Source: Bacteroides sp. GM023 (lineage in GTDB: Bacteria > Bacteroidota > Bacteroidia > Bacteroidales > Bacteroidaceae). Taken from it: a stretch of DNA of 64,000 nt. Position 1 is the stretch's first letter. Each line of letters opens with the position of its first letter. Below the pieces are notes generated by a model. That model did no database searches, was not told the DNA's origin, and saw only the letters and a program-made list of their open reading frames with translations. The position numbers were made by a program, and so were the translations under genes. Of this stretch, positions 53,419 through 61,735 are shown one piece after another. Location of the stretch: positions 310,001 through 374,000 of the forward strand of contig NZ_JAAXGE010000009.1 in the NCBI RefSeq assembly GCF_014750685.1, given 5' to 3'.

Positions 53419-55641
53419 ATGAAGAAAAGCAAGATTTATTTCGTAGGAGCCTTTCTCCTCTGTGTTACCGGTGCTTTCGCACAAGAATTAAGTTTGCAAC
53501 CTGCCCCCCAGCAAGTCGTTGCACGCGAGAACAAAGTCAATTTACCTTCCACCTATCTGCTGACCGGTGAAAAAGAAGCTAATCCTCATGCAGTGAAAGT
53601 CCTGCAAGAATTACTTTCGGACAAACAGAGCGGCAAGAATGGAATCCGTATTTATATCGGCGAAAAAGACGATAAGAGTGTGCGTAAATACAAGAATCTG
53701 ATTCCCAAACACGATGAAGGATACTATCTTGCCATTAATGAGAAGGAAATTGTCCTGGCAGGAAATGACGAACGGGGCACCTACTATGCCTTGCAGACTT
53801 TTGCCCAACTATTGAAAGACGGAAAGCTGGCAGAAATAGAAATAAAGGATTATCCTTCCATCCGTTATCGTGGTGTAGTAGAAGGATTCTATGGAACTCC
53901 CTGGAGCCATCAGGCGCGTCTTCGCCAATTGAAGTTTTATGGAGAGAATAAGATGAATACTTATATATACGGCCCGAAAGATGATCCGTATCATAGTGCT
54001 CCAAACTGGCGTCTGCCTTATCCAGAGAAAGAAGCTGTGCAGTTGCAGGAACTGGTAAAAGTAGCCGGCGAGAACGAAGTCGACTTTGTATGGGCTATCC
54101 ATCCGGGACAGGACATCAAATGGAATCAGGAAGACCGGGATTTACTACTTGCCAAGTTTGAGAAGATGTATCAGCTTGGTGTACGTTCGTTTGCCGTATT
54201 CTTTGATGACATTTCAGGTGAAGGGACGAATCCTCAGAAACAAGCGGAACTACTGAATTATATTGATGATAATTTCGTGAAAGTAAAGTCGGATGTGACT
54301 CCCCTTATCATGTGTCCTACGGAATATAATAAAAGTTGGTCTAACCCGAAAGGCAACTATCTCACTACACTTGGTGAGAAACTGAATCCTTCCGTCCAAA
54401 TAATGTGGACAGGCGACCGTGTCGTTTCGGATATTACCCGTGACGGCATCAACTGGATTAACGAGCGTATCAAACGTCCGGCCTATATTTGGTGGAACTT
54501 CCCCGTATCCGATTATGTACGCGATCATTTGTTGCTCGGACAAGTTTACGGCAATGATACTACCATAGCCAACGAGATGGCGGGATTTGTCACCAATCCG
54601 ATGGAACATGCGGAAGCGTCGAAGATTGCCATTTTCAGTGTAGCAAGTTACGCATGGAATCCAACTAAATACGATACGTGGAAAACATGGAAAGACGCTA
54701 TCCGTAATATCCTGCCCGGAGCGGCTGCCGAACTGGAGTGTTTTGCTATGCACAATTCCGACCTGGGACCCAATGGACATGGCTACCGCCGGGAAGAATC
54801 TATGGATATCCAACCGACTGTGGAACGTTTCATCAAGAGCTACGTCAAAGACGGCAGTTATGAAAAGGCTGATTTTGAAACCTTGCAGAATACGTTTGAA
54901 CGTATGGAAGAAGCAAGCGATATTCTGCTTACAAATACAGAGAACGAACCGCTTATTAAAGAAATGACTCCCTGGCTGTATCAGTTCAAACTAATGGGAG
55001 AACTAGGCGAAGAAGTCTTGAAGCTGGTAGTAGCCCAACAACAAGATTCACAATCTTATTTTTTACGGAAATATAATCGTGTCAAATCTTTGCAGCAGCA
55101 AATGTTCCATACCGATCAGAATTACAATCAGAATCCTTATCAGCCGGGTGTGAAGGTCGCTTCAAAGATTATCAAACCGTTGATTGACGAAATGTTTGTA
55201 ACAGCAGTGAGTCGCTATAATCAAAAGACCGGAAGCCAACTGGATGCTATTACAAATTATATGCCTCATAAGTTGGTCAGCAATGTGGAACAGATAAAGA
55301 ATCTGCCATTGCAGGTTAAAGCCAGCCGGATACTTATCTCGCCGTCCAATGAAGTGGTGAAATGGGCAGCCGGAAATGTAGTGGAGATAGAACTGGATAA
55401 TGTTTATCCCGGACAAAGTATCGACATTAACTTCGGTAAAAAAGAACCTTGTACATGGGGACGTTTTGAAATTTCTGCAGATGGCAAGGAATGGAAAGCA
55501 ATAGAATTAGCACAGAAGGATGCCCGCCTGACTGCGAATCTACAAAAAACTCCTGTCAAGTTTATCCGGTTTACTAATATCAGCAATGAAGAACAACAAG
55601 TCTATTTGCGCCAGTTTGTTCTGACTGTTGAAAAGAAATAA
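53419..55641 (+). CDS. GH84 beta-N-acetylglucosaminidase (BtGH84-like)
   Basis: The 740-residue enzyme removes beta-linked GlcNAc by substrate-assisted catalysis. A signal peptide (1-21) precedes an N-terminal alpha/beta domain (about 25-145), the GH84 catalytic barrel (about 148-455) with the catalytic pair Asp263-Asp264 in FFDDISGEG, a helical domain (about 470-600) and a C-terminal beta-domain. Subtracting the signal peptide gives Asp242/Asp243, the numbering I recall for BtGH84 of B. thetaiotaomicron, and long stretches look the same (for example YRGVVEGFYGTPWSHQARL). It follows FecR by 32 bp and is the last gene of PUL 2, ending in a good terminator. Confidence 0.96.
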   Translation: MKKSKIYFVGAFLLCVTGAFAQELSLQPAPQQVVARENKVNLPSTYLLTGEKEANPHAVKVLQELLSDKQSGKNGIRIYIGEKDDKSVRKYKNLIPKHDEGYYLAINEKEIVLAGNDERGTYYALQTFAQLLKDGKLAEIEIKDYPSIRYRGVVEGFYGTPWSHQARLRQLKFYGENKMNTYIYGPKDDPYHSAPNWRLPYPEKEAVQLQELVKVAGENEVDFVWAIHPGQDIKWNQEDRDLLLAKFEKMYQLGVRSFAVFFDDISGEGTNPQKQAELLNYIDDNFVKVKSDVTPLIMCPTEYNKSWSNPKGNYLTTLGEKLNPSVQIMWTGDRVVSDITRDGINWINERIKRPAYIWWNFPVSDYVRDHLLLGQVYGNDTTIANEMAGFVTNPMEHAEASKIAIFSVASYAWNPTKYDTWKTWKDAIRNILPGAAAELECFAMHNSDLGPNGHGYRREESMDIQPTVERFIKSYVKDGSYEKADFETLQNTFERMEEASDILLTNTENEPLIKEMTPWLYQFKLMGELGEEVLKLVVAQQQDSQSYFLRKYNRVKSLQQQMFHTDQNYNQNPYQPGVKVASKIIKPLIDEMFVTAVSRYNQKTGSQLDAITNYMPHKLVSNVEQIKNLPLQVKASRILISPSNEVVKWAAGNVVEIELDNVYPGQSIDINFGKKEPCTWGRFEISADGKEWKAIELAQKDARLTANLQKTPVKFIRFTNISNEEQQVYLRQFVLTVEKK

Positions 55642-55701
55642 TTCTGTTATACAGGGATTTTGATAGATAAGAGAATCTCATAAATAAAGAAACTAGATAA
55701 T

Positions 55702-55753
55702 AGAAAGCTGTGTCCGGTCTTGAAAAGGCTCCGATGACACAGCTCTCTTTTTT
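55702..55753 (+). terminator. Terminator after the GH84 gene
   Basis: AGAAAGCTGTGTC pairs with GACACAGCTCTCT (one mismatch) around a 21-nt loop and is followed by seven or more T. It lies between two convergent genes. Confidence 0.8.
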
Positions 55754-55774
55754 TGATTCTTTGCGAAAAGAGAA

Positions 55775-56668
55775 TTACCCTTTCTTGGATTTACGATACT
55801 CCCGTGGTGACATTCCCATGATTTTGCTGAACAGGCGGGAGAAGTAATAAGTATCCTCTATACCTATCTTATAGCATATCTGATTAATTTTCATATCCGT
55901 CGTATCAAGCAGCAGGCAGGCTTGTTGTATCTTTAATAAATTAAAGTAAGTCAGCGGACTATGTCCCGTTTTCTTTTTGAATAGCATGGAGAAATGTGAA
56001 GGAGAATACCCGATTTGGTCGGCAATATCTTGCAAACTGAGATGTTTCTCCATATTTTCTTTCATATAATGAATCGCCAGTTCGCTTACGTTCTCATCTT
56101 CTGTTTGATTCTCACTTGCGGTAGCATTGCGGTATTGTTGCACATATCGCAATGTACCTAGATAGAAATGGAACATAGAAAAAGCATAGCGCAGGTTTTC
56201 ATTACTATACCCATTCTTTAGCGTATTGAATATTTCTTCAAACAGATTAATCCGGGTACTGATACGTGAATGTAATTCGGGCTGAATATCCATCGGCCTA
56301 CCTGCTTCCTGCGCATAAAACGGAGCTAGAATCCCTTTGAAGTGTATCCAGTAAATAGTCCATGGACATGATTTGTCGGACGCATAAGCATGGGGAACTC
56401 CCGCGGGAAGAATAAAGTATTGGTTTGCGGATACCGTATATTCCTGGTCGCCGATACGATACCAGCCAGCCCCGTCTATGCAATAGATAAATACATATTG
56501 ATTGACAGGCTCTTTCCGTTCCCGAAAATGATGCTTGGCTTTCGGATAATAACCAATATCAGTGATATGGAGCATGGAAGTGAGAGGATCCTCTTCCATC
56601 TTGTCTACGATAATGCGGGGAAGCACTAAGGCTCTTTCTCCGGTAAATCCATCTTTTAATTTTACCAT
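55775..56668 (-). CDS. AraC-family transcriptional regulator
   Basis: From ATG 56668 the product is 297 residues. An N-terminal cupin-like sugar-binding domain (about 45-140: VNQYVFIYCIDGAGWYRIGD, YFILPAGVPHAY, TIYWIHFKG) is followed by two HTH motifs at the C-terminus (about 200-295: SLQDIADQIGYSPSHFSMLF, INQICYKIGIEDTYYFSRLF). The frame is open to ATG 56740, but the -7 element at 56701-56708 lies within that extension. It is divergent from the sugar porter across 171 bp, so it probably controls the porter, DUF5107 and GH53 genes in response to a sugar such as galactose or arabinose. Confidence 0.92.
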   Translation of the reverse strand: MVKLKDGFTGERALVLPRIIVDKMEEDPLTSMLHITDIGYYPKAKHHFRERKEPVNQYVFIYCIDGAGWYRIGDQEYTVSANQYFILPAGVPHAYASDKSCPWTIYWIHFKGILAPFYAQEAGRPMDIQPELHSRISTRINLFEEIFNTLKNGYSNENLRYAFSMFHFYLGTLRYVQQYRNATASENQTEDENVSELAIHYMKENMEKHLSLQDIADQIGYSPSHFSMLFKKKTGHSPLTYFNLLKIQQACLLLDTTDMKINQICYKIGIEDTYYFSRLFSKIMGMSPREYRKSKKG

Positions 56669-56700
56669 AATCTCATAGTATATGATTCGACTGTCGGACG

Positions 56701-56708
56701 CAAATATA
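56701..56708 (-). promoter_or_regulatory. Promoter -7 element for the AraC regulator
   Basis: TATATTTG on the minus strand matches TAnnTTTG exactly, 32 bp before ATG 56668. Confidence 0.6.
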
Positions 56709-56802
56709 TAACAATGCATCCTATCTGTCAAATAATACATGAAAAATAAGATTGTCCATCTTTATAAAATGAAATTCTATTTTTTGTGTACCTAACTAGC
56801 TC

Positions 56803-56810
56803 TATCTTTG
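56803..56810 (+). promoter_or_regulatory. Promoter -7 element for the sugar porter
   Basis: TATCTTTG matches exactly; TTTG at 56783-56786 is 16 nt upstream. The mRNA start near 56816 excludes the in-frame ATG at 56786. Confidence 0.6.
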
Positions 56811-56839
56811 CAACATCAATTAATCAATCTTCTAATGGT

Positions 56840-58222
56840 ATGAAAAGTTATAATAAAAAATTCGTCTATTTTATCTGTTTGGTTTCCGCAATGGGTGGTC
56901 TGCTATTCGGATATGATTGGGTAGTGATAGGAGGAGCCAAACCTTTCTACGAACTCTATTTCGGTATAGCCGATTCACCGACAATGCAAGGACTGGCTAT
57001 GAGTGTAGCTTTGCTTGGCTGTCTGATTGGTGCAATGGTGGCAGGTATGATGGCAGACCGCTATGGACGCAAGCCGCTCTTATTAATTTCCGCATTTATC
57101 TTCTTATCTTCAGCATACGCTACCGGAGCTTTTTCGACATTCAGTTGGTTCCTGGCTGCCCGTTTCCTGGGCGGTATCGGAATTGGAATTGCTTCGGGAT
57201 TATCACCGATGTATATTGCTGAAGTAGCTCCGACATCAGTCCGTGGAAAACTGGTTTCACTAAATCAATTAACGATTGTGCTTGGTATCCTGGGAGCGCA
57301 AATCACTAACTGGCTGATTGCAGAACCTATTCCGGTCGATTTTACTTCCACTGATATTTGCGCTTCATGGAATGGACAGATGGGATGGCGATGGATGTTT
57401 TGGGGAGCAGCATTCCCGGCGGCGATATTCTTGTTGCTTGCCTGCTTTATACCGGAAAGCCCCCGTTGGCTGGCAATGAAAGGCAAAGATAAGAGAGCTT
57501 GGAATGTATTAAGTAGAATAGGCGGTGATGATTATGCCGGGCAAGAACTTCAGATGGTAGAAAGTACAAGCGGTTCAAAATCAGAAGGTGGACTACGGTT
57601 ATTGTTTAGCCGTCCATTCCGCAAGGTACTTATATTGGGTGTTGTGGTAGCAGTATTTCAGCAGTGGTGCGGCACGAATGTTATTTTCAATTATGCGCAG
57701 GAGATATTCCAGTCAGCAGGTTATTCGCTGGGAGATGTGCTCTTTAATATTGTAGTGACCGGAGTAGCAAATGTCATCTTCACATTTGTGGCGATTTATA
57801 CCGTTGAACGTTTAGGACGCCGTGCACTGATGCTTTTTGGAGCCGGAGGTTTGGCAGGTATCTATCTCATTCTCGGCACGTGTTACTTTTTTGAGGTAAG
57901 CGGTTTCTTTATGGTGATATTGGTAGTATTGGCTATCGCTTGCTATGCAATGTCCCTGGGCCCTATCACGTGGGTATTGCTTGCTGAGATATTCCCTAAT
58001 CGTATACGTGGTGTAGCTATGGCAACCTGTACTTTTGCTTTATGGGTAGGGAGCTTTACACTAACCTATACTTTCCCTTTACTGAATAGTGCCCTGGGTA
58101 GTTACGGTACATTTTGGATTTATTCGGCTATTTGCGTAGCAGGATTCATATTCCTTTTCCGTGTTCTGCCCGAAACAAAAGGAAAATCTTTGGAAACACT
58201 CGAAAAGGAACTCATAAAATAA
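56840..58222 (+). CDS. MFS sugar porter (XylE/GLUT-like)
   Basis: The 460-residue protein has 12 membrane segments and the sugar-porter signatures: GGLLFGYDWVVIGGA in helix 1, DRYGRKPLL after helix 2, PESPRWLAMKGK before the central loop, ERLGRRALM in the second half and PETKGKSLETLE at the end. The family moves hexoses or pentoses with protons. With GH53 downstream and the AraC regulator upstream, galactose or arabinose is the likely substrate, which is inference. Start ATG 56840 was chosen because the promoter lies after the earlier ATG at 56786. Confidence 0.93.
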   Translation: MKSYNKKFVYFICLVSAMGGLLFGYDWVVIGGAKPFYELYFGIADSPTMQGLAMSVALLGCLIGAMVAGMMADRYGRKPLLLISAFIFLSSAYATGAFSTFSWFLAARFLGGIGIGIASGLSPMYIAEVAPTSVRGKLVSLNQLTIVLGILGAQITNWLIAEPIPVDFTSTDICASWNGQMGWRWMFWGAAFPAAIFLLLACFIPESPRWLAMKGKDKRAWNVLSRIGGDDYAGQELQMVESTSGSKSEGGLRLLFSRPFRKVLILGVVVAVFQQWCGTNVIFNYAQEIFQSAGYSLGDVLFNIVVTGVANVIFTFVAIYTVERLGRRALMLFGAGGLAGIYLILGTCYFFEVSGFFMVILVVLAIACYAMSLGPITWVLLAEIFPNRIRGVAMATCTFALWVGSFTLTYTFPLLNSALGSYGTFWIYSAICVAGFIFLFRVLPETKGKSLETLEKELIK

Positions 58223-58374
58223 AGTTTGACAGGTTAGTAAGCTGACGAGTAAACAGAAGCGAGTTAGCCATATGAATCAGACAGGGAGACGATAGAATCT
58301 CCTTGTCCCTGGAATCTCTTGGCTTTTTATTCTGAAATCAATAAGTAAAAAATAAATATATAATCAGTAATAGT

Positions 58375-61300
58375 ATGGTAAAAGCATGGAAAGAAAAGGT
58401 TGTTATTCCTACCTATGAAGTAGGGAAACCTGAAAAGAATCCTATTTTCTTAGAAAAGCGCGTGTATCAAGGCAGTAGCGGGGTAGTGTACCCTTATCCT
58501 GTGATAGAGTCTATCTCCGACGAAAAGACGGATAAGGAATACGAAGCGATTTACATCGAAAATGAATATATCAAAGTGATGATTCTCCCTGAATTGGGCG
58601 GTCGTGTACAAATGGCTTACGATAAAATCAAGCAACGTCATTTTATCTATTACAACCACGTAATTAAACCCGCTTTAGTAGGGCTGGCAGGCCCATGGAT
58701 TTCGGGCGGTATCGAGTTCAACTGGCCTCAACATCATCGCCCGAGCACTTATATGCCCGTAGATACAACTATCGAAGAAAATCCTGACGGTAGCGTTACG
58801 GTATGGGTGAACGAAATGGAACGTATGTTCCACCAAAAAGGTATGGCAGGCTTCACACTTCGTCCGGGACATGCCTTCCTCGAAATCAAAGGAGTACTTT
58901 ACAACCGTACCGAAGTGCCGCAGACTTTCTTATGGTGGGCGAATCCTGCCGTAGCAGTGAATGATTATTATCAGAGCGTATTCCCACCCGATATCAATGC
59001 AGTATTCGACCACGGAAAACGTGCCGTCTCCAGTTTCCCTATTGCTACGGGCACTTATTATAAGATGGATTATTCTGCCGGAGTCGATATTTCGAACTAT
59101 AAAAATATCAAAGTTCCTACCTCGTACATGGCTGTAAACTCACGTTTCAACTTCGAAGGTGGTTATGAAAACGATACTCGTGCGGGTATGCTTCATGTAG
59201 CCAATCATCACATTTCTCCGGGTAAGAAGCAATGGACATGGGGAGATGGCGACTTTGGCCGTGCATGGGACCGCAATCTGACAGATGAAGACGGCCCATA
59301 TATCGAACTGATGGCAGGTGTATATACCGAGAACCAACCGGACTTCACCTGGCTGCAACCCTATGAAGAAAAGAGCTTCGTACAATATTTCCTGCCTTAT
59401 CGTGAATTGGGAGTAATAAAGAATGCAAGCCGGGATTTATTAATGAACATCGACCCGGAAGGAGAGGACAGTGTACGATTGAAAGTATTTGCCACTTCCC
59501 GGCAAACGGTGAATGTCGTACTAAAAGGCGAAAACAATAAAATCTATTATAATAAGGAAGTCACGATTACTCCTGAAGAATTGTTGGATGAAACCATCAA
59601 TACATCAAGCGAACAGTTCAACAAACTGAATCTCGAAATCACCGCAAACGGGAAAGAACTACTCTACTGGCATGCCGAACCGGAAGAAGTAAAACCTATT
59701 CCCGATGCCGCCGAAGCTGCTTTATTACCACAAGAGATAAAGACAACAGAACAACTCTATTTGACCGGCCTGCACCTGGAGCAATACAGACATGCTACCT
59801 ACAATCCCGTCGACTACTACGAGGAAGCCCTGCGTCGTGACCCGATTGACGTGCGTAGCAACAATGCGCTAGGTTTATGGTATATCCGCAAAGGCCGTTT
59901 CCATAAAGCCGAGCAATACCTGCTAACAGCCGTAAAGACATTGCAAAAACGGAACCCGAATCCTTACGACGGTGAACCTATCTATAACTTAGGACTTGCC
60001 TTAAAATATCAGGGACACTATAATGAGGCTTACGACCGTTTCTATAAATCTTGTTGGAATGCCGCCTGGCAAGATGCGGGTTACTTCGCCTGTGCTCAAA
60101 TCTCCACCATGCAAGGCCGTTTGGAAGATGCCTTGGATGAAGTTGACCGTTCCTTGATTCGTAACTGGCATAACCATAAGGCACGTGCCCTGAAAGTAAC
60201 TATCCTTCGTCAAATGAATAAAGCAGCTGAAGCCCTGCAACTAATAGAAGACTCATTAGCTCTTGATAAGTTTAACTTTGGCTGCCGCCATGAGAAATAT
60301 CTATTGACGAATAAGCAAGAAGACCTGGCAACCTTACTAACAATGATGCGTGGCGAAGCGCATAATTACGACGAAATAGCTCTTGATTATTGTGCCGCCG
60401 GATGTTGGACAGAAGCCGCTTCCTTATGGAAAATAGCTATCACCGAAGGTATTACTACCCCAATGACCTACTATTACTTAGGATGGTGTCTGATTCAAGG
60501 CAACCTTTCCGGTGCAGAACAGGCATTTATGGACGCAAAGGCAGCCTGTCCCGACTACTGTTTCCCTAACCGCCTGGAAGCCATCCTTGCCCTACAATGT
60601 GCAATGGAGCAAAATCCGGGCGATGCGAAAGCACCTTATTATCTAGGTAACTTATACTATGACAAGCGTCAATATGACTTAGCTATGGAAGCATGGGAAA
60701 CATCAGTAAAACTGGATAATAAATTCCCGACTGTATGGCGTAACCTGGCTTTAGCCTATTTCAATAAGAAGAACGAGGAAGCAAAAGCCATCGAATATAT
60801 GGAACGTGCTTTCCAACTCGATACCACCGACGCACGTATTTTGATGGAACTGGACCAGCTTTACAAACGTGTTCGCCGTTCCCATGCAGAGCGTCTGACA
60901 TTCTTGCAAAAATATCCTGCATTAATAGCCCAACGTGACGACTTGGTATTAGAAGAAATCACCTTACTGAACCAAACAGGTGAATACGAACAGGCAAAAA
61001 CATTGCTTGACGCACATATCTTCCATCCGTGGGAAGGCGGTGAAGGAAAAGTACCTGCCCAATATCAGTTTGCCCGTGTAGAATTGGCAAAGAAAGCATT
61101 AACTGCCGGAAATCATGAAGAAGCCATCTCATTATTGGAAGAATGTCTGGAATACCCGCATCACCTAGGAGAAGGAAAACTATACGGCGCACAAGAAAAT
61201 GATTTCTACTACTTCATGGGTTGTGCTTACGAAGCTTTAGGCAACCAAGTAAAAGCCATTGAATGTTGGGAACAAGCCACTGTCGGCCCTACCGAACCTG

Positions 61301-61656
61301 CTGCTGCCATGTACTATAACGACGCAAAACCGGATAAGATTTTCTATCAGGGACTGGCATTGTTGAAGCTCGGACGCATGGATGAGGCTAACGGACGCTT
61401 CCATAAATTGACTTCTTATGGTGAAAAGCATTTGTTTGATAAGATAAAAATGGATTATTTTGCAGTGTCACTACCCGATTTATTGATTTGGGAAGACGAC
61501 TTGACGATACGAAATATTATTCACTGCAAATATATGATGGCATTAGGATATTGGGGATTGAATCAGAAGGAGAAATCCATTCGGTTATTAGAAGAGGTAG
61601 AAAGATTGGATATTAATCATCAGGGTATTCAGGCGCTGCGTAGCCTGATAGGATAG
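58375..61656 (+). CDS. DUF5107 protein with long TPR region
   Basis: The 1,093-residue protein has no signal peptide and should be cytoplasmic. The N-terminal DUF5107 domain (about 40-340) is a beta-sandwich type with conserved VMILPELGGRVQMAYDKI, GPWISGGIEFNWPQHHRPST and WANPAVAVNDYYQSVFPPD; the GGR and the His/Trp-rich segments recall aldose-epimerase folds. Residues about 460-1090 hold many TPRs (YYEEALRRDPIDVRSNNALG, YYLGNLYYDKRQYDLAMEAW). It is 152 bp after the sugar porter and is probably in its operon. A carbohydrate-processing or sugar-sensing role is likely by context; no catalytic residues can be named with certainty. Confidence 0.88.
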   Translation: MVKAWKEKVVIPTYEVGKPEKNPIFLEKRVYQGSSGVVYPYPVIESISDEKTDKEYEAIYIENEYIKVMILPELGGRVQMAYDKIKQRHFIYYNHVIKPALVGLAGPWISGGIEFNWPQHHRPSTYMPVDTTIEENPDGSVTVWVNEMERMFHQKGMAGFTLRPGHAFLEIKGVLYNRTEVPQTFLWWANPAVAVNDYYQSVFPPDINAVFDHGKRAVSSFPIATGTYYKMDYSAGVDISNYKNIKVPTSYMAVNSRFNFEGGYENDTRAGMLHVANHHISPGKKQWTWGDGDFGRAWDRNLTDEDGPYIELMAGVYTENQPDFTWLQPYEEKSFVQYFLPYRELGVIKNASRDLLMNIDPEGEDSVRLKVFATSRQTVNVVLKGENNKIYYNKEVTITPEELLDETINTSSEQFNKLNLEITANGKELLYWHAEPEEVKPIPDAAEAALLPQEIKTTEQLYLTGLHLEQYRHATYNPVDYYEEALRRDPIDVRSNNALGLWYIRKGRFHKAEQYLLTAVKTLQKRNPNPYDGEPIYNLGLALKYQGHYNEAYDRFYKSCWNAAWQDAGYFACAQISTMQGRLEDALDEVDRSLIRNWHNHKARALKVTILRQMNKAAEALQLIEDSLALDKFNFGCRHEKYLLTNKQEDLATLLTMMRGEAHNYDEIALDYCAAGCWTEAASLWKIAITEGITTPMTYYYLGWCLIQGNLSGAEQAFMDAKAACPDYCFPNRLEAILALQCAMEQNPGDAKAPYYLGNLYYDKRQYDLAMEAWETSVKLDNKFPTVWRNLALAYFNKKNEEAKAIEYMERAFQLDTTDARILMELDQLYKRVRRSHAERLTFLQKYPALIAQRDDLVLEEITLLNQTGEYEQAKTLLDAHIFHPWEGGEGKVPAQYQFARVELAKKALTAGNHEEAISLLEECLEYPHHLGEGKLYGAQENDFYYFMGCAYEALGNQVKAIECWEQATVGPTEPAAAMYYNDAKPDKIFYQGLALLKLGRMDEANGRFHKLTSYGEKHLFDKIKMDYFAVSLPDLLIWEDDLTIRNIIHCKYMMALGYWGLNQKEKSIRLLEEVERLDINHQGIQALRSLIG

Positions 61657-61660
61657 GGCT

Positions 61661-61695
61661 ATTTTGTGACGATACATTTTGTATCGTCACAAAAT
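61661..61695 (+). terminator. Perfect 16-bp hairpin after the DUF5107 gene
   Basis: ATTTTGTGACGATACA and its exact complement are separated by TTT. There is no long T tract (CCTGTTTATTTAT follows), so termination may be partial; it begins 4 bp after the stop codon. Confidence 0.55.
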
Positions 61696-61735
61696 CCTGT
61701 TTATTTATATATTATGAACCTTAAATAGCAAGGAT

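Noticed and set aside
58223..58374. Terminator between the sugar porter and DUF5107
   Set aside because: CAGGGA/TCCCTG and GGAGA/TCTCC can form alternative stems, but both are short and there is no close T tract or new promoter.
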